From Thelonectria olida (Eukaryota; Ascomycota; Sordariomycetes; Hypocreales; Nectriaceae): 64,000 nucleotides of DNA. The first letter of the stretch is position 1. Each line of letters begins with the position of its first letter. Both the position numbers and the translations under genes were made by a program. The notes below the pieces were generated by a model, which saw only the letters and a list, made by a program, of their open reading frames with translations, did no database searches and was not told the origin of the DNA. The stretch covers positions 124,001-188,000 of the forward strand of contig JAGPYM010000013.1 in the NCBI GenBank assembly GCA_020736575.1, written 5' to 3'. This document shows, piece by piece, positions 62,665-64,000 of the stretch.

Positions 62665-64000
62665 ATGCCCTCTTCTCCGCCGCTCCACCACCATGGAGCG
62701 TCCTCCCCAATGCATGGCGCCGATGGCTATCGACGGTCTCAATTCACCTACCGGCAACTCTCGCAGCTCGCGTCGTACAGCACCACCAACCCTCTGCGAG
62801 TTGTGGCGCACGTCGACCTTGATGCCTTCTACGCTCAGTGCGAGATGGTGAGACTGGGCCTGCCCAAGGACACTCCCCTTGCAGTCCAGCAATGGTACGT
62901 ATCTGTTCATAACCGGTGTACTCCTATTCCTGCCATCTCTGAGACCGGTCAAGTGACCTGCAGATTCTTGTGGGGTTCACCGGCTGAGAGTGTCCGGTGG
63001 CATATATCCTACCTCCTGGTCTCCTCTGTCCCCCTCTATCTTCTTCGCCCTCTCAACTGCTCATCTACCTAAGGCTAATCTTCTGGCTGCAAAAGATTGT
63101 TTGCGTATTGCAATTCCTTTTGCCGTTTATCTGCTCTCCATCAACCCCCTCTTGTACCACACCGTTCATCTTGCTCTTCCTTTTATTGCCCCTGCGCTGC
63201 CTTAGTCCCACTCACTATGATTCGCGAATATGCTTTAGACAACGATGATAACACTTTCGAAGGCAGGGTCTCATTGCTGTCAACTATCCTGCTCGCGAAT
63301 CAGGGATTGGACGCCACTGCGACATCGCAGAAGCAAAGAAGTTATGTCCTAATCTTGTTACTCAGCATGTTGCGACCTGGAGAGAAGGTGATGACAAGTG
63401 GGCATATCGAGACGATGCTGCAGCAAATATTTCTACGGATAAGGTTTCCTTGGATTATTATCGTCTCCAGTCAAGAAAGATTCTGGCCGTGATCAAAGAG
63501 TTCCTACCCCCTGACCTGCAAAAGGTCGAAAAGGCAGGCATAGACGAAGTTTTCTTGGATCTATCGGCCCAAGTGCACTCGGTCATGCTCGAAAGATTTC
63601 CAGAACTGAAGAACCCTCCGCGATACGATGACCCAACCGAGAAGCTCCCTCTTCCTCCTATATCTGCCCTTGACTGGCAGACTGATGCTCTCATTGATTT
63701 GGACGAAGAGCAAGAAACGCTCGATCCCGACTGGGACGACGTGACGATCCTCATTGGGTCTGAAATTATTCGTGACCTACGAGCTAAGGTTAGGCACGAG
63801 CTGGGTTATACTTGCTCTGGTGGCATATCAAGCAACAAACTCCTAAGCAAACTGGGATCTGCCTACAAGAAGCCCAACCTGCAAACCGTGGTACGCAGCC
63901 GTGCTGTCCACTCCTTTATGACCGGCTTCAAGATCACCAAACTGCGCAACTTGGGCGGGAAGCTTGGTGATCAGGTCGTCACGACATTCGAAACAGAGAC
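62665..64000 (+). CDS. RAD30: DNA polymerase eta (5' part, runs off right edge)
   Basis: Exon 1 (62665-62894) and exon 2 (63263 to the window end) are separated by a 368-bp intron (GTACGT...TTCGAAG), long for this window. The join gives AVQQWQGLIAVNYPARE, as in Y-family polymerases. Visible motifs in order: RVVAHVDLDAFYAQCE (catalytic Asp51; Tyr in the steric-gate region), PNLVTQHVATWREGDDKW, KAGIDEVFLDLS (the second acidic pair), CSGGISSNKLLSKLGSAYKKPN, and the helix-hairpin start ITKLRNLGGKLG. The LDWQTDALIDLDEEQE insert between finger and palm is fungal. The enzyme copies past UV dimers in the nucleus. The polymerase-associated domain, UBZ finger and PIP box would lie beyond the edge. A Ser replaces the usual aromatic residue in PAREXGIGRH. 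Confidence 0.93.

Noticed and set aside
1..64000. Secondary-metabolite cluster or defence gene cluster
   Set aside because: No PKS, NRPS, terpene synthase, P450, transporter or NLR-type gene is visible; the recognised genes are unrelated housekeeping functions.
1..64000. tRNA genes
   Set aside because: No cloverleaf with a recognisable T-arm box (GGTTCRANYCC) was found by eye; a tRNAscan run would be decisive.

Overview
The window is nuclear DNA of a filamentous ascomycete (Pezizomycotina, most likely a Sordariomycete; the class is inferred). Genes stand alone on both strands. They carry short introns (about 54-183 bp, one of 368 bp) with GTRNGT-like donors and CTRAY-like branch points. A 5S rRNA gene sits by itself between protein genes, and a Tc1-type transposon carries stop codons of the kind left by repeat-induced point mutation (RIP). 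Exon joins were worked out by hand from splice signals and reading frame, without transcript data.

Layout. The left end (1-1438) is the 3' part of an F-box/LRR-like gene. Gene-poor DNA rich in purine/pyrimidine tracts and microsatellites follows to about 23.9 kb. It is interrupted only by a minus-strand Zn(II)2Cys6 regulator (10669-12242) whose frame is broken by one missing base in a C run. A 1517-bp Tc1/impala-like transposon (23898-25414) has near-perfect 91-bp terminal inverted repeats and four Gln-to-stop changes. After a further 4 kb without a convincing gene, the right half is denser: a class I methyltransferase with a His-rich tail; SHB17 sedoheptulose bisphosphatase; a small membrane coiled-coil protein; UBP6 deubiquitinase; ARPC4/ARC19; a large quasi-RRM protein with two in-frame TAG codons; SFH5 Sec14-type lipid transfer protein; an ASH1-type SET-domain histone methyltransferase (KMT2H); a divergent 5S rRNA gene; a tiny Cys-rich zinc protein; PFA5 palmitoyltransferase with a degenerate DHHC domain; and the 5' part of RAD30 (DNA polymerase eta), which runs off the right edge.

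The genes form no shared pathway and there is no sign of a biosynthetic cluster. Most are housekeeping functions: proteasome-linked deubiquitination, actin nucleation, pentose-phosphate carbon flow, lipid transfer, chromatin, protein acylation and translesion synthesis. UBP6/ARPC4 and SHB17/the small membrane protein are divergent pairs with shared promoter regions. The most unusual items are the double-TAG RNA-binding gene, the structurally compensated 5S rRNA gene, and the transposase whose nonsense codons are all CAR-to-TAR.
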